Shown: piece after piece, positions 43,993 to 52,771 of the stretch
Layout of the letters: every line of letters begins with the position of its first letter
Numbering within the stretch: the stretch's first letter is position 1
Source of the DNA: an uncultured Bacteroidales bacterium
GTDB lineage: Bacteria; Bacteroidota; Bacteroidia; Bacteroidales; Paludibacteraceae
Assembly: GCA_902784585.1 (NCBI GenBank)
Contig: CACZVM010000004.1
Location: 1 to 64,000, forward strand
Direction of reading: 5' to 3'
DNA length: 64,000 bases
The notes under the pieces: model-generated
Databases searched by the model: none
What the model saw: the letters and a program-made list of their open reading frames with translations, nothing else
What the model was told of the DNA's origin: nothing
Position numbers and translations under genes: made by a program

Positions 43993-44018
43993 CAGAGATC
44001 AGCTTTCTGCATTCAGAT
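43991..44018. repeat. Degenerate heptad array between lysC and ribH
   Basis: Units atcagag, atcagct, ttctgca, ttcagat. The ribH stop (44013-44015) falls in the last unit and the lysC start abuts the first. Confidence 0.45.
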
Positions 44019-44534
44019 ATTCGCCATACGAATGGCAGTATAGGCTCCTTCGACGCCCTTGTTGCCGAGACGTCCGCCGCAACGGTCGAGTGCCTGCTGA
44101 CGATTGTCAACCGTAAGTACGGAGAAGATGACAGGCACATGAGTAGTACCGCCTGCGTACCAAGAGTGCATACCCGTGTTCAGGATCGTTACGCCTTGTG
44201 TGACAGACTGGCATACATAGTCGAAATGCGGTGTATCGCCACGGATGACACATCCGATGACGATGACAGCATCCAGTCCCTTGCGCAGCAAGCTCGCGTG
44301 CTTGCGAATCGTGCGCGCCGCGGCATAGGTCAGTTCGACAGTACCTGGCACATGGATCACCTCGATATGTTCTTCGGCGACGCCATGCTTGGTCAAGGTA
44401 TTAATAGCCCCTTGCGCCATGGCATAGGTGATCTCGCTGTTCCAGTCGGCTACTACAATAGCATAACGCTGGCGCCCAAGGACGTCAGCGTTAGGCAATT
44501 GGTTTGCTTCGTATTTCGACAAATCGGTCGTCAT
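44013..44534 (-). CDS. ribH: 6,7-dimethyl-8-ribityllumazine synthase
   Basis: Penultimate step of riboflavin synthesis; forms an icosahedral or pentameric particle. The 173 residues include VVADWNSEIT, HVPGTVELTYAA, DAVIVIGCVIRGDTPHFDYVC and NGM-type contexts ending in RCGGRLGNKGVEGAYTAIRM. Its start overlaps the stop of the TPR gene (TAATG). No other riboflavin genes are present in the window. Confidence 0.95.
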   Translation of the reverse strand: MTTDLSKYEANQLPNADVLGRQRYAIVVADWNSEITYAMAQGAINTLTKHGVAEEHIEVIHVPGTVELTYAAARTIRKHASLLRKGLDAVIVIGCVIRGDTPHFDYVCQSVTQGVTILNTGMHSWYAGGTTHVPVIFSVLTVDNRQQALDRCGGRLGNKGVEGAYTAIRMANI

Positions 44535-45217
44535 TACTCTGCGATTGCGATATACTTGTCAATATCCTGTGCCTCTTGCGAAGCAGGGAAGTCAGCCTTG
44601 ATACGCTCGAAGCATTTCTTCGCTTTGGCGTTCTGTCCCTCATGCAGATAAACGAGGCCAGCCTTCTTGAGGCTCATCGGAGCGATGATGTCGTTGCCGG
44701 TGCGTGCAGCTGACTCGAAAGCCTTAGCTGCCTTACCGTACTCACCGAGCTCTACATAAGCGTCACCCAAGAGCTGACGTGCAGCCGGTTCGATAGTCAG
44801 GTCGTCGGCCGAGAACTTCTTCAGATACTTGGCAGCGTCCTCGAACTCACCCTTCTCATAATAGCAGATACCTGCATAAAGGGCAGCAAGTTTGCCTTGC
44901 TGATAGAGGCTGTACTCATCGGCGATTGCCTCAAAGCCGATGCACTCAGCATCGTCACCCAGAAGCGCCTTGTCGAAGTCACCGTTCATAAAATAAACGA
45001 CGGCCTTGGCGTTCTCGTTGCTTGCCTCCATCGCCTTCGGCTTGATGATGTACTGGTTGATAGCAATGACGCCGATCACTACGGCAGCGATGCCGGCGAC
45101 GATCCAACTCAGGAGCGAAGCGTTTTCCTCGATCCATTTACCTGCGCCGGTGAGCGCTTCGTTCACTTCCTGAAGCTGCTCGTCCTGCTTAACAAATTCT
45201 TCTTTCTTTTTTGCCAT
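44534..45217 (-). CDS. Membrane-anchored TPR protein (YfgM-like)
   Basis: The protein has 227 residues. A charged N-terminus is followed by one helix (LLSWIVAGIAAVVIGVIAI, about 39-57). TPR repeats such as YAGICYYEKGEFEDAAKYLKKF, LGDAYVELGEYGKAAKAFESA and AGLVYLHEGQNAKAKKCFERI follow. The topology suggests a periplasmic scaffold attached to the inner membrane. It is the first gene of the long minus-strand run and the only one there with a clear promoter. Confidence 0.82.
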   Translation of the reverse strand: MAKKKEEFVKQDEQLQEVNEALTGAGKWIEENASLLSWIVAGIAAVVIGVIAINQYIIKPKAMEASNENAKAVVYFMNGDFDKALLGDDAECIGFEAIADEYSLYQQGKLAALYAGICYYEKGEFEDAAKYLKKFSADDLTIEPAARQLLGDAYVELGEYGKAAKAFESAARTGNDIIAPMSLKKAGLVYLHEGQNAKAKKCFERIKADFPASQEAQDIDKYIAIAE

Positions 45218-45270
45218 ATTATTTTGTTGTTTTTATTGTATCAATAAAAGTGTTGATTCGAAAAAGCGTG

Positions 45271-45301
45271 CAAAGGTACAAATTTTTCTGCATATACGCA
45301 A
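45271..45301 (-). promoter_or_regulatory. Promoter of the TPR-ribH-lysC...holA run
   Basis: Minus strand: TTG (45299-45301), 20-nt spacer beginning CGTATATG, TACCTTTG (45271-45278). Confidence 0.75.
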
Positions 45302-45329
45302 GTATTCTTGCACTTTTTTGCAAAAATTC

Positions 45330-46625
45330 TTACTGCAAGCAGAAATCGAGTGCCTCTGTAATGGCATTGCGGTCCAGATGCTGGCCAATAAAGACCAGTT
45401 TCTGCATACGATCGCCGTACTCGTCGTCCCAGTCTTTGCGCAGCTGCGGATCCTCGGCGATGAGCTGCATGAGTTCCTCTTTGGGCATCGTGGCGAACCA
45501 CTCTCCCGCCTTACGGATATTAAACTGTCGTCCAGCCTGTTCGAACAAATAGCACATATCGTATTCTTCTGCAAAATAGCACATTCCCTTGCAGCGGATG
45601 ACATTCTTGGGCCAGTGAGCAGCGACGAACTCATCAAACAGACCGAGATCGAACGGACGGCGGGCATGATAGACAAAAGTCTCGATGCCGAATTCCGCCA
45701 GATGGTCATGATCGCCATGCTCGTGATCGTGATCATGGTGATGATGATGTTCATGCTCACAATAACCGTGCTCATGATCGCAGTGGGAATGATCTTCGTG
45801 GTCATGGTCATGGTCCTCGTGGTCATGGTCGTGATCTTCATCATCATGGTCATGACGGGCATCTTCTATCTCGTGGATCCAAGTGGCGGAAGTAGCGGTG
45901 CGGTCGAAGTCGAACAGACGGGTGTTGAGTATCTTCTCAAAGGGCACATCACAATAGTTGGTTTCAATGATTTCCGCCTTGGGCTGAATAGCACGAATGA
46001 TTGACTTGATTTTGTTCAACTCATCTTCGCTAACCTCAGACGCCTTATTCAAGAGAATAAGGTTGCAGAATTCGATCTGTTCTACGACGAGTGCAGCAAG
46101 ATCTTCTTCCTTGGTCACATACTTCAATGCCTGGCCGTTTTCGAACTCATCCCGCAGACGTAATGCATCCACGACAGAGCAGATACAATCGATGGCGGGA
46201 ATACCATCTTCGGCAAAGGCGGGTACCATCTCCGGATAGGAGCATATGGTTTGCGCAATAGGCCCAGGCTCGCATATACCGGAAGCCTCGATGACGATAT
46301 AGTCGAAGAGGTTAGGTGCATCCTCACCCTGAACAGAAGGGCTTTTTTTCATTGCACACAAGTCGTGGAGCTGTGTGATGAGATCCATCTTCAGAGAACA
46401 ACATATACAGCCGTTCTGCAGGGCAATGAGTGAATCGTCGTTCTGCGACACTACCCCGCCCTGCTGGATAAGCGTGGCATCGATATTCACCTCGCCGATG
46501 TCGTTGACGATGACGGCAAAGCGTATGCCGCGGTTGTTGGTGAGGATACGATTGAGCAAGGTAGTCTTGCCGCTACCGAGATAACCGGTAAGCAGCAAGA
46601 CTGGGATTTTCTTTATTTCCTTCAT
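45330..46625 (-). CDS. G3E GTPase metallochaperone (CobW/ZNG1 family) with long His-rich segment
   Basis: The protein has 431 residues. P-loop GYLGSGKT at 14-21, the metal-binding CxCC motif as Cys73-Cys75-Cys76 (GCICCSL), VIEASGICEPGPI, and LLNKASE are the COG0523 signatures. Residues 258-308 contain about two dozen His among Asp and Glu, between the GTPase and the CobW_C domain. It probably delivers or buffers zinc (or another divalent metal). It overlaps the DUF2723 gene stop by 4 nt (ATGA). No zinc-repressor site was recognised upstream. Confidence 0.9.
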   Translation of the reverse strand: MKEIKKIPVLLLTGYLGSGKTTLLNRILTNNRGIRFAVIVNDIGEVNIDATLIQQGGVVSQNDDSLIALQNGCICCSLKMDLITQLHDLCAMKKSPSVQGEDAPNLFDYIVIEASGICEPGPIAQTICSYPEMVPAFAEDGIPAIDCICSVVDALRLRDEFENGQALKYVTKEEDLAALVVEQIEFCNLILLNKASEVSEDELNKIKSIIRAIQPKAEIIETNYCDVPFEKILNTRLFDFDRTATSATWIHEIEDARHDHDDEDHDHDHEDHDHDHEDHSHCDHEHGYCEHEHHHHHDHDHEHGDHDHLAEFGIETFVYHARRPFDLGLFDEFVAAHWPKNVIRCKGMCYFAEEYDMCYLFEQAGRQFNIRKAGEWFATMPKEELMQLIAEDPQLRKDWDDEYGDRMQKLVFIGQHLDRNAITEALDFCLQ

Positions 46626-49600
46626 TGTACGTATTGAGCGTAGTCGTTATAGTATTTCTCGACGATGTCGTGTGCACCATTGCGTTCGCAGGTCTGCAGG
46701 ACATAGTTGAGGATAGCTGCTTCGCGCCCGGTGGTGGACTGCATCAGGTCACGTTGACGCCGATCAAGCGAGCGCGCGAAACGCAGGTACTCGACGCAGG
46801 TATTAGCCACTGTATCCATGATAGCGACAGCCTTGTCCTTCTGGTCGAGCATGAAATACATGGCGGCCATGGATGCAGAAGTGTAGTCGTAGGGGATGTT
46901 ATATCCCGGCAGCTGCTCTTCGGCATAGTCGAGTACTTCGAGTGCTTTGTCGCGTTGCCCCGTACGCAGCAGTTCTTCCGCCAGTTGGGCGAACATCATA
47001 CGATGTGTGCGGCACATGCGCATCAAGTTCTCGTCGATATAAATGCCCGGGATGTTCATGTTGCCATAGCGGAACTTATGCATCATGTTGTCGTACATCT
47101 TCTCAGCATTGACGCGGGGTTGTCCGTCGTAGCTGCGTGTGGGCGTGATCTGATAAGCCAGACCCGTCAGTTCCATATAGGGTTCGAGTCCCAAATAATA
47201 GTCGTTGCCCACAGTGGCGCAGAAATACATGGGGCGTTGCCAATGATTGGAAGAAAGCATCTCCATGATCATCATCTCCGAACGGGTGTAGTGGCGTTTC
47301 TGCTTGAAGTTAACGCGTTCGCCGTCAGGAGTCTCCACGTAGAGTTGGTCGGACGGCAAGTAGTTGTCGCCTTCGCGGGTCTTGGTACGCGGGTCTTCGG
47401 AGCGGAGGAAAGCAAAAGCTTTCTCCACGCTGATGGGTTGTCCCAGACGGTTGTCCACACGGGCTATCTCGTTCGCACCGGGCATATAATCCTTGTATTC
47501 CCAACAGATGGGCAGCGCGGGTGAGAGGTAGTACGGACGCTTCATCTGCGCGATATACCAGTCGGTCTGCAGATACGAGAGGTTGCAGACACGGATGTCG
47601 GTACCTACTTCTTCCACCTCCTGGTTGTACCAAAGTGGGAAGGTATCGTTGTCGCCGTTGGAGAAGAGGATAGCTTCGCCTTCGCAGGACTTGAGGTAGT
47701 TCGCGCCGAAGTCGCGGCAGCTGTAGCGCTGCGAGCGGTCGTGGTCGTCCCAGTTCTGCTGTGCCATGAGAGCAGGTACGCCAAGGCATATCAGAGATAC
47801 GCAGACGGCAGCAGCCGTCATTGGTAATTGGTGATTGGTGATTGGTGATTTTTCTATCGCGCTGTTGATCCAATCGATCAGAGCGAGTACACCGAGTCCA
47901 ATCCAGATGCAGAAGGCGTAGAACGAGCCGGCGTAGGCGTAGTCACGTTCACGCGGTTGGTAGGGCGTCTGGTTGAGGTAGAGCACGATGGCCAAACCCG
48001 TCAGGAAGAAGAGCAAGAAAGTCAGCGTGAAGTTCTTCCAACCCTCGGCCTTGCCGTCGTTATCGCGTTTGCCACACTGCCATACAATACCGATGATACC
48101 AAGCAGCAGCGGCAGCATATAATAGACATTGTGCCCCTTGTTCTCCTTGAGTTCGGTAGGCAGCAGGCTCTGATCGCCGAGCATGGCATTGTCGATGAAC
48201 GGAATGCCGCTGATCCAGTTACCCTTGGTGATGTCACCATAGGACTGCAGGTCGTTCTGGCGGCCGGCGAAATTCCACATGAAATAGCGCCAGTACATGA
48301 AGTTGACCTGATAACGGAAGAAGAAACGAAGGTTCTCGGCAAACGTCGGACAATAGTCCGTCTTCTGCTGTCCGCAGTATTCGTAGCGCACACGACGTCC
48401 CTTGATGTTAGCCCACTCCTTGTAGGCACTGACATGACTTCCCTGGGCAGAGTACATGCGCGGGAAGAGCATGCAGAACTGCGGCATATACTGATAGCTG
48501 GACTTGTAGCCGGTGATAGCATAATGGTCTTTCTCGCCTTCCACCTTCGGTGCCGGAGCATACTGGGCATGGCCTTGTTTCTCAACAGGCACGCACATGT
48601 TACCCTCGATGCGCAGTTCTACTGGTGCATTATAGGTCTGGCCGTAGAACAAAGGCCGATCGCCATACTGCTCGCGGTTGAGGTAATACTTGAGCGAGAA
48701 GACATTATCAGGGCTGTTCTGGTCCATCGGCGTATCCGCATTGGAACGGATGACGAGTGCAGCATATGAACTATAGCCAACCAAGATGACGGTGAGCGCC
48801 AGTACGGCTGTGTTCGCCCATCGCCAGAGCTGTTTGTTGGTATTGGTCTTGGCGTTGGCTTCGTATTCCACGTTGGCACGTTTATGCGTGTACCAGATAG
48901 CCCACGAGATCGCACCTACGATCAGCACGAGGCATACCCACATACCTGTATTGAACGGACATCCGAAGCCGTTGACGAACAGGAGTTCGAACCAACCGAT
49001 CAACGTCGGGAAGCCAGGGATGATGCCATAGAGGATGACAAGCAACACCGCACACGAAGCCAGGAAAGCATAGATGAGGCCCTTCCACGAGAATGTGTAC
49101 TTACGGAAGTAATAAACGAGTCCGATGGCCGGTATGGTCAACAGGTTCAGAAGGTGGACACCGATACTCAGACCCATCAGGTAAGCGATGGCGATGAGCC
49201 ATTTGTCAGAGCCCTCCTCGTCAGCCTGTTCGTCCCACTTGAGAATAAGCCAGAAGACGACGGCAGTAAAGAGGGATGAGCTGGCATATACTTCGCCTTC
49301 GACAGCAGAGAACCAGAACGTGTCGCTGAAGGTGTAAGCCAATGCACCTACCGCACCTGCACCCAGCAAAGCGATGCCTTTCCATGTGGTGTCCGGCGCC
49401 ACCAGCTTCTTCGCCAGGGCCGTGATGGTCCAGAAGAGGAAGAGGATGGTGAATGCGCTGGCCAGCGCCGAGAGGGCGTTGACGCACATGGCGACATGCG
49501 AGGTGTCGGATGCAAACAGACTGAAGAAATGGCCCATCAGCATGAAGAACGGTGCTCCAGGCGGGTGTCCTACGTCCAACTTCCATGCGCTGGCGATGAA

Positions 49601-49714
49601 CTCGCCGCAGTCCCAGAAAGAGGCAGTGGGCTCGATAGTCAGGAGATACGTAGCGGCAGCGACGGCAAACACCATCCATCCGCAGAGCGTATTCCACAAT
49701 TTGAAATGTTTCAT
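46622..49714 (-). CDS. DUF2723 (TMEM260-like) membrane protein
   Basis: The protein has 1030 residues. The N-terminal half is polytopic and contains the DUF2723 core: ASFWDCGEFIASAWKLDVGHPPGAPFFML, with the acidic CGEF loop expected of GT-C glycosyltransferases. The C-terminal part is soluble, with TPR-like helices. The eukaryotic relative TMEM260 is an O-mannosyltransferase, so O-glycosylation of exported proteins is a reasonable guess. Residues 622-632 (SPITNHQLPMT region) come from a heptad array between helices. It is followed by the CobW-type gene in the same operon. Confidence 0.85.
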   Translation of the reverse strand: MKHFKLWNTLCGWMVFAVAAATYLLTIEPTASFWDCGEFIASAWKLDVGHPPGAPFFMLMGHFFSLFASDTSHVAMCVNALSALASAFTILFLFWTITALAKKLVAPDTTWKGIALLGAGAVGALAYTFSDTFWFSAVEGEVYASSSLFTAVVFWLILKWDEQADEEGSDKWLIAIAYLMGLSIGVHLLNLLTIPAIGLVYYFRKYTFSWKGLIYAFLASCAVLLVILYGIIPGFPTLIGWFELLFVNGFGCPFNTGMWVCLVLIVGAISWAIWYTHKRANVEYEANAKTNTNKQLWRWANTAVLALTVILVGYSSYAALVIRSNADTPMDQNSPDNVFSLKYYLNREQYGDRPLFYGQTYNAPVELRIEGNMCVPVEKQGHAQYAPAPKVEGEKDHYAITGYKSSYQYMPQFCMLFPRMYSAQGSHVSAYKEWANIKGRRVRYEYCGQQKTDYCPTFAENLRFFFRYQVNFMYWRYFMWNFAGRQNDLQSYGDITKGNWISGIPFIDNAMLGDQSLLPTELKENKGHNVYYMLPLLLGIIGIVWQCGKRDNDGKAEGWKNFTLTFLLFFLTGLAIVLYLNQTPYQPRERDYAYAGSFYAFCIWIGLGVLALIDWINSAIEKSPITNHQLPMTAAAVCVSLICLGVPALMAQQNWDDHDRSQRYSCRDFGANYLKSCEGEAILFSNGDNDTFPLWYNQEVEEVGTDIRVCNLSYLQTDWYIAQMKRPYYLSPALPICWEYKDYMPGANEIARVDNRLGQPISVEKAFAFLRSEDPRTKTREGDNYLPSDQLYVETPDGERVNFKQKRHYTRSEMMIMEMLSSNHWQRPMYFCATVGNDYYLGLEPYMELTGLAYQITPTRSYDGQPRVNAEKMYDNMMHKFRYGNMNIPGIYIDENLMRMCRTHRMMFAQLAEELLRTGQRDKALEVLDYAEEQLPGYNIPYDYTSASMAAMYFMLDQKDKAVAIMDTVANTCVEYLRFARSLDRRQRDLMQSTTGREAAILNYVLQTCERNGAHDIVEKYYNDYAQYVQ
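47821..47848 (-). repeat. Heptad array inside the DUF2723 gene
   Basis: Units ttggtaa, ttggtga, ttggtga, ttggtga (plus strand), flanked by further partial units. Read in frame as SPITNHQLP. Confidence 0.85.
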
Positions 49715-49765
49715 ATCAATAATTAATTATTACAGGCACACAATAAGCCAAAATAAAAACGGCTG

Positions 49766-49796
49766 CAAAATTACAACTTTTTTTGCATGTATGCAA
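49766..49796 (-). promoter_or_regulatory. Promoter of the DUF2723-cobW operon
   Basis: Minus strand: TTG (49794-49796), 20-nt spacer beginning CATACATG, TAATTTTG (49766-49773). Confidence 0.75.
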
Positions 49797-49862
49797 ATAA
49801 AAAAGAGAAAAAATCGCTTTTCGGAAAAAAGACGGTACAAAAATGACAGTGGATTGGCAGAT

Positions 49863-49917
49863 TAATCACCTACTAATAACCTACTAATCACCTACTAATA
49901 ACCTACTAATCACCTAC
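49863..49917. repeat. Five tandem 11-bp units
   Basis: taatcacctac and taataacctac alternate (a 22-bp super-period) in the 313-nt gene-free space between the WG-repeat gene and the DUF2723 promoter. No other feature was seen here apart from that promoter and the terminator hairpin at 49963-49984. Confidence 0.85.
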
Positions 49918-49962
49918 TAATGTCGTACTACAGATAGGTCATACGATGGATAATATGAAAAG

Positions 49963-49984
49963 AGCCACGCGAGGAGGCGTGGCT
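49963..49984 (-). terminator. Terminator hairpin after the WG-repeat gene
   Basis: AGCCACGC/GCGTGGCT (8 bp, 6-nt loop), followed on the minus strand by CTTTTCAT. It lies 43 nt beyond the stop of the WG-repeat gene. Confidence 0.65.
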
Positions 49985-50027
49985 TATGGTACCCCTACTG
50001 GTAGAGGCAGAGGGGAAAGGGCCTTGG

Positions 50028-51359
50028 TTAAAACTCGTTAAGATAAAGGGCGAACTTCACTTTGCCTGTCAGATCGGCGAAGAAGGCCCAGCGAATAGGA
50101 TCGCCCAAGAAAGTATCGTTGTTGGCACGAACCATGGGATGGCTGGTGATTTGGAATGCGCCCATGCGCCCTCCATCGCCTTGAATATCCTTATATTTCC
50201 AACCATTGACAATCACATGTCGTCCGACAAAATCGTAGGTGCCAAGACTGGCGTTGTAGAGGTAGACTTTTCGTCCGTTCCAGAAATACGCATCATCTTG
50301 GATGAAACATTCTTCGTTATTGTTGACGACCTCGAAAGATGTGTTGACGCAATAGTGGGTGTAGCGCTGGGTGTCGCGCACGAAGGCATAGCCATGATAG
50401 AAAGGCGTGGCGCGCTCGTAGTCCTGGGAAACGACTTGTCCTTGCGGATTGATGTAGACAAACAACTCATTGGTCTTCTGGACGAGCGCTAAGCCGTCGG
50501 AAAAATCGTCCGGTTGGTTGGAGAAACGCGGTGGGATGGTCCATTGACCTTTGGTGGAGATATACCCCCATTTCATCGGTGCGTCGCTATCCATGGGCAG
50601 TTGGACGGCAGCCAATCCTTCGGAGAACTCATGTGCGCTCTGATACTTCGCGGGAATGACCTTGCGTCCATTCTTGTCGAAATAGCCCCATCTGTCAGCC
50701 ACAAAATCATAATAAAGCGCCAAGCCGTCGTTCATATCATAGGCATCGAGAAAGCGTCGATCGGGCATCTCTTTGTGTAGTTTATTGCCATAGATGTCCG
50801 GCATAATCTCTTGTCCTAAGGAATTGATAAACACGACTCTAAAGCGGGTTTGATACTTATCGATCATGACTTCTTTGATGGCCAAGGCATAGCCTGCATT
50901 CGAGAAATCCGAGCAATAGATGACATGCGGCAACTTAACCGTTTTGCCCGTTTTGCTTAGGATGATCCAATCGTATTTGTTGTTTGCATTTTTGAGGCGG
51001 CACACGCAATAGCCGTTTTGGAAATAAGGGGCTTCATTCGGCCGGCCGGCCAGGTACAGCGAGAGAGGAATGGCCCATTCGCCCTCTTCGTTGAGGAAGC
51101 CGCATTTACCCGTGACGACATCCTGAATGCAAAGCATTCCGTCCTCAAACTCATTGAGGATGGCGAACTCGTCCAAGTAAATCTCTTTGACCTGCGAGAA
51201 GTCCCACTGGAGGGTGTCCGGCACCAGGGCGCGCGCATCAGCAAAGGCTTTTTGTTGCGCCTCGGGATTGATCTGGATTTTCTGGGCAAGAAGGGCTCCG
51301 CTAAATGCACAGAGGCACAGAGAAAGAGTAAGTAATTGGCGAGATAAACGAAGTTGCAT
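50028..51359 (-). CDS. Secreted WG-repeat protein
   Basis: The protein has 443 residues from the ATG at 51359. A signal peptide (LSRQLLTLSLCLCAFSGALLAQ) is followed by repeats of the WG type (CGFLNEEGEWAIPLSL, RWGYFDKNGRKVIPAKYQSAHEFSEGLAAV, KWGYISTKGQWTIPPRFSNQPDDFSDGLALV), which form beta-sheet units. The function of WG repeats is unknown; they are often surface or periplasmic. The upstream in-frame codon at 51389 lies inside the promoter and is rejected. Confidence 0.85.
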   Translation of the reverse strand: MQLRLSRQLLTLSLCLCAFSGALLAQKIQINPEAQQKAFADARALVPDTLQWDFSQVKEIYLDEFAILNEFEDGMLCIQDVVTGKCGFLNEEGEWAIPLSLYLAGRPNEAPYFQNGYCVCRLKNANNKYDWIILSKTGKTVKLPHVIYCSDFSNAGYALAIKEVMIDKYQTRFRVVFINSLGQEIMPDIYGNKLHKEMPDRRFLDAYDMNDGLALYYDFVADRWGYFDKNGRKVIPAKYQSAHEFSEGLAAVQLPMDSDAPMKWGYISTKGQWTIPPRFSNQPDDFSDGLALVQKTNELFVYINPQGQVVSQDYERATPFYHGYAFVRDTQRYTHYCVNTSFEVVNNNEECFIQDDAYFWNGRKVYLYNASLGTYDFVGRHVIVNGWKYKDIQGDGGRMGAFQITSHPMVRANNDTFLGDPIRWAFFADLTGKVKFALYLNEF

Positions 51360-51386
51360 ACGTGATTGGATTTTAATCTTTGGCTG

Positions 51387-51417
51387 CAAAGGTACAAAAA
51401 ATTCTCAATATATGCAA
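51387..51417 (-). promoter_or_regulatory. Promoter of the WG-repeat gene
   Basis: Minus strand: TTG (51415-51417), 20-nt spacer beginning CATATATT, TACCTTTG (51387-51394). Confidence 0.75.
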
Positions 51418-51500
51418 ATAAAATTTGCAATTTGTGTCAAAAAAAAATCTCAAAGTAGGCCATAAAAGAATATTCCGCGCAAAAGAAGAAGCTTTTTAGC

Positions 51501-51517
51501 GGCGTTTAGTAAACGCC
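51501..51517 (-). terminator. Possible terminator downstream of the AT-rich lipoprotein gene
   Basis: GGCGTTTA-G-TAAACGCC is a perfect 8-1-8 palindrome followed on the minus strand by GCTAAAAAGC. A second weaker stem (AAAGCC/GGCTTT) lies near 51536-51572. No strong T-run is present. Confidence 0.4.
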
Positions 51518-51599
51518 TGGAATACAAAGAAAGACAAAGCCGTCTAGCTGGATTGCGGGAGGGCTTTGCATGTTGTTGGAATAAGATATAAATCTATCT

Positions 51600-51836
51600 T
51601 TATTTTTGCGGTTTAGCAAAGGGATTAAGTAATTTTTGTTGATACTCACTCTGAGCATCTGTTCCTATTTCTGTATAGCCATCATATGTAGAACTATAAT
51701 AGAATTTGCTTGTGTCCTTATAAAGTTTACGTTTCGACAATATGTAATATGTCAAATAGAAACATTTTGATACATCAAAATTATAATATCTATCATATAC
51801 TTGTTGGATACGTAGTTTTATAATTTTTACTATCAT
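51600..51836 (-). pseudogene. Probable C-terminal part of the lipoprotein, separated by a +1 frameshift
   Basis: The 78-codon frame overlaps the lipoprotein gene by 44 nt and continues directly past its stop. Its sequence (VYDRYYNFDVSKCFYLTYYILSKRKLYKD) looks like natural protein, but the first residues would reread the codons for DDSKNYKTT. Removing one A from the AAAAA run near 51820-51825 would join the two frames without a stop. It could instead be a short separate gene, but no signal peptide or ribosome site is seen. Confidence 0.5.
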
Positions 51837-52683
51837 CGGAGGTTAAATTTTGGCAGGGTTTAATACGTTCCACATACTTAAAAGCAGATGGCTCCGCATA
51901 GTTTGTAATTTTAGAAACATAAAAACTATTGGTGAGAACCATCTCTGACGAATTATCTCCTATAGTATATGTTATGTAGTTACTAAAGCTAAGTGGACTA
52001 TTTTCTTTATCAAACTCTATAGAAGCCTTCTCTTCTGGGAAACGGTCCAAGTCGCAATCTGCTAATATCTTATTGCTGATAGAATATTCAACAATTATTT
52101 TTGAGGACTTCGGCGGTATAGCCAATATTTTCTGCTCTTTAACCGCAGAAGAAACGGTTTTACTAGTGGCCATAGTATTGGCAATTGCTGTTGTATAGTT
52201 TATTCCGTACGTCTCGGTGATATTAGATGAAGCTGTTGTTAATATCGGATCTAACTCTGTAACGGGAAGTGTTCCATAATTGCCCATATACGTGGCACTT
52301 GCACCATAAGAACGACTTTTACTTCCGGAGGCTGAAGCAGAATTAGAAGTTTGAATAGCGTTGGTAACAGTTCTAGATTCTCCCCACTCGCGCTCTTTAT
52401 AATAATCATTAGCAAGCCCATTTCGAATAAAGAAAGACTTACTCAAATCCACGTACATAATCTCGTTCGATTTGTTAAAAATGGCAAAACTCGCGTCACC
52501 TCCATTTGCCCAAAACGAATAATAGATGGAACATAATTCGTCTTCATACAGCAAACCATTTTTTACAGTTTTGATGTTTTCAGAAGATGATTTTGTCTCA
52601 AACACTTGCACGAAATTGTACAATTGCGAACAAGAGGAAAATAGGAATGCTACGCATAGTAGCCATAAGTAATTGTGTTTCAT
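51793..52683 (-). CDS. AT-rich lipoprotein gene of unknown function, probably frameshifted
   Basis: The protein has 296 residues from the ATG at 52683. The lipoprotein signal is MKHNYLWLLCVAFLFSSC (lipobox Cys18). The mature protein is Ser-, Thr- and Asn-rich, with TSNSASASGSKSRSYGASATYMG and YVDLSKSFFIRNGLANDYY. I recognise no domain. Codon use (many ATA, TTA and AAT codons) and low GC differ from all neighbours, suggesting transfer. The C-terminus appears cut off by a one-base insertion (see the adjoining fragment). The promoter is about 300 nt upstream at 52989-53019. Confidence 0.65.
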   Translation of the reverse strand: MKHNYLWLLCVAFLFSSCSQLYNFVQVFETKSSSENIKTVKNGLLYEDELCSIYYSFWANGGDASFAIFNKSNEIMYVDLSKSFFIRNGLANDYYKEREWGESRTVTNAIQTSNSASASGSKSRSYGASATYMGNYGTLPVTELDPILTTASSNITETYGINYTTAIANTMATSKTVSSAVKEQKILAIPPKSSKIIVEYSISNKILADCDLDRFPEEKASIEFDKENSPLSFSNYITYTIGDNSSEMVLTNSFYVSKITNYAEPSAFKYVERIKPCQNLTSDDSKNYKTTYPTSI

Positions 52684-52771
52684 TGTAGTAAAAGTCATAT
52701 TGTTGGTATTCATATTGTAATATCGCATACAAAAAAGCGCGGATTACTGTTTACTTATACTTTATTCAGGC

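Noticed and set aside
45470-46004. Hydrophobic Met/Ile/Val-rich frame opposite the His-rich CobW region
   Set aside because: The apparent membrane protein arises from antisense reading of His-Asp repeats (CAT/GAT become ATG/ATC). It is not a gene.
49863-49917. CRISPR array
   Set aside because: Units are 11 bp and contiguous, without spacers, and no cas gene is present.
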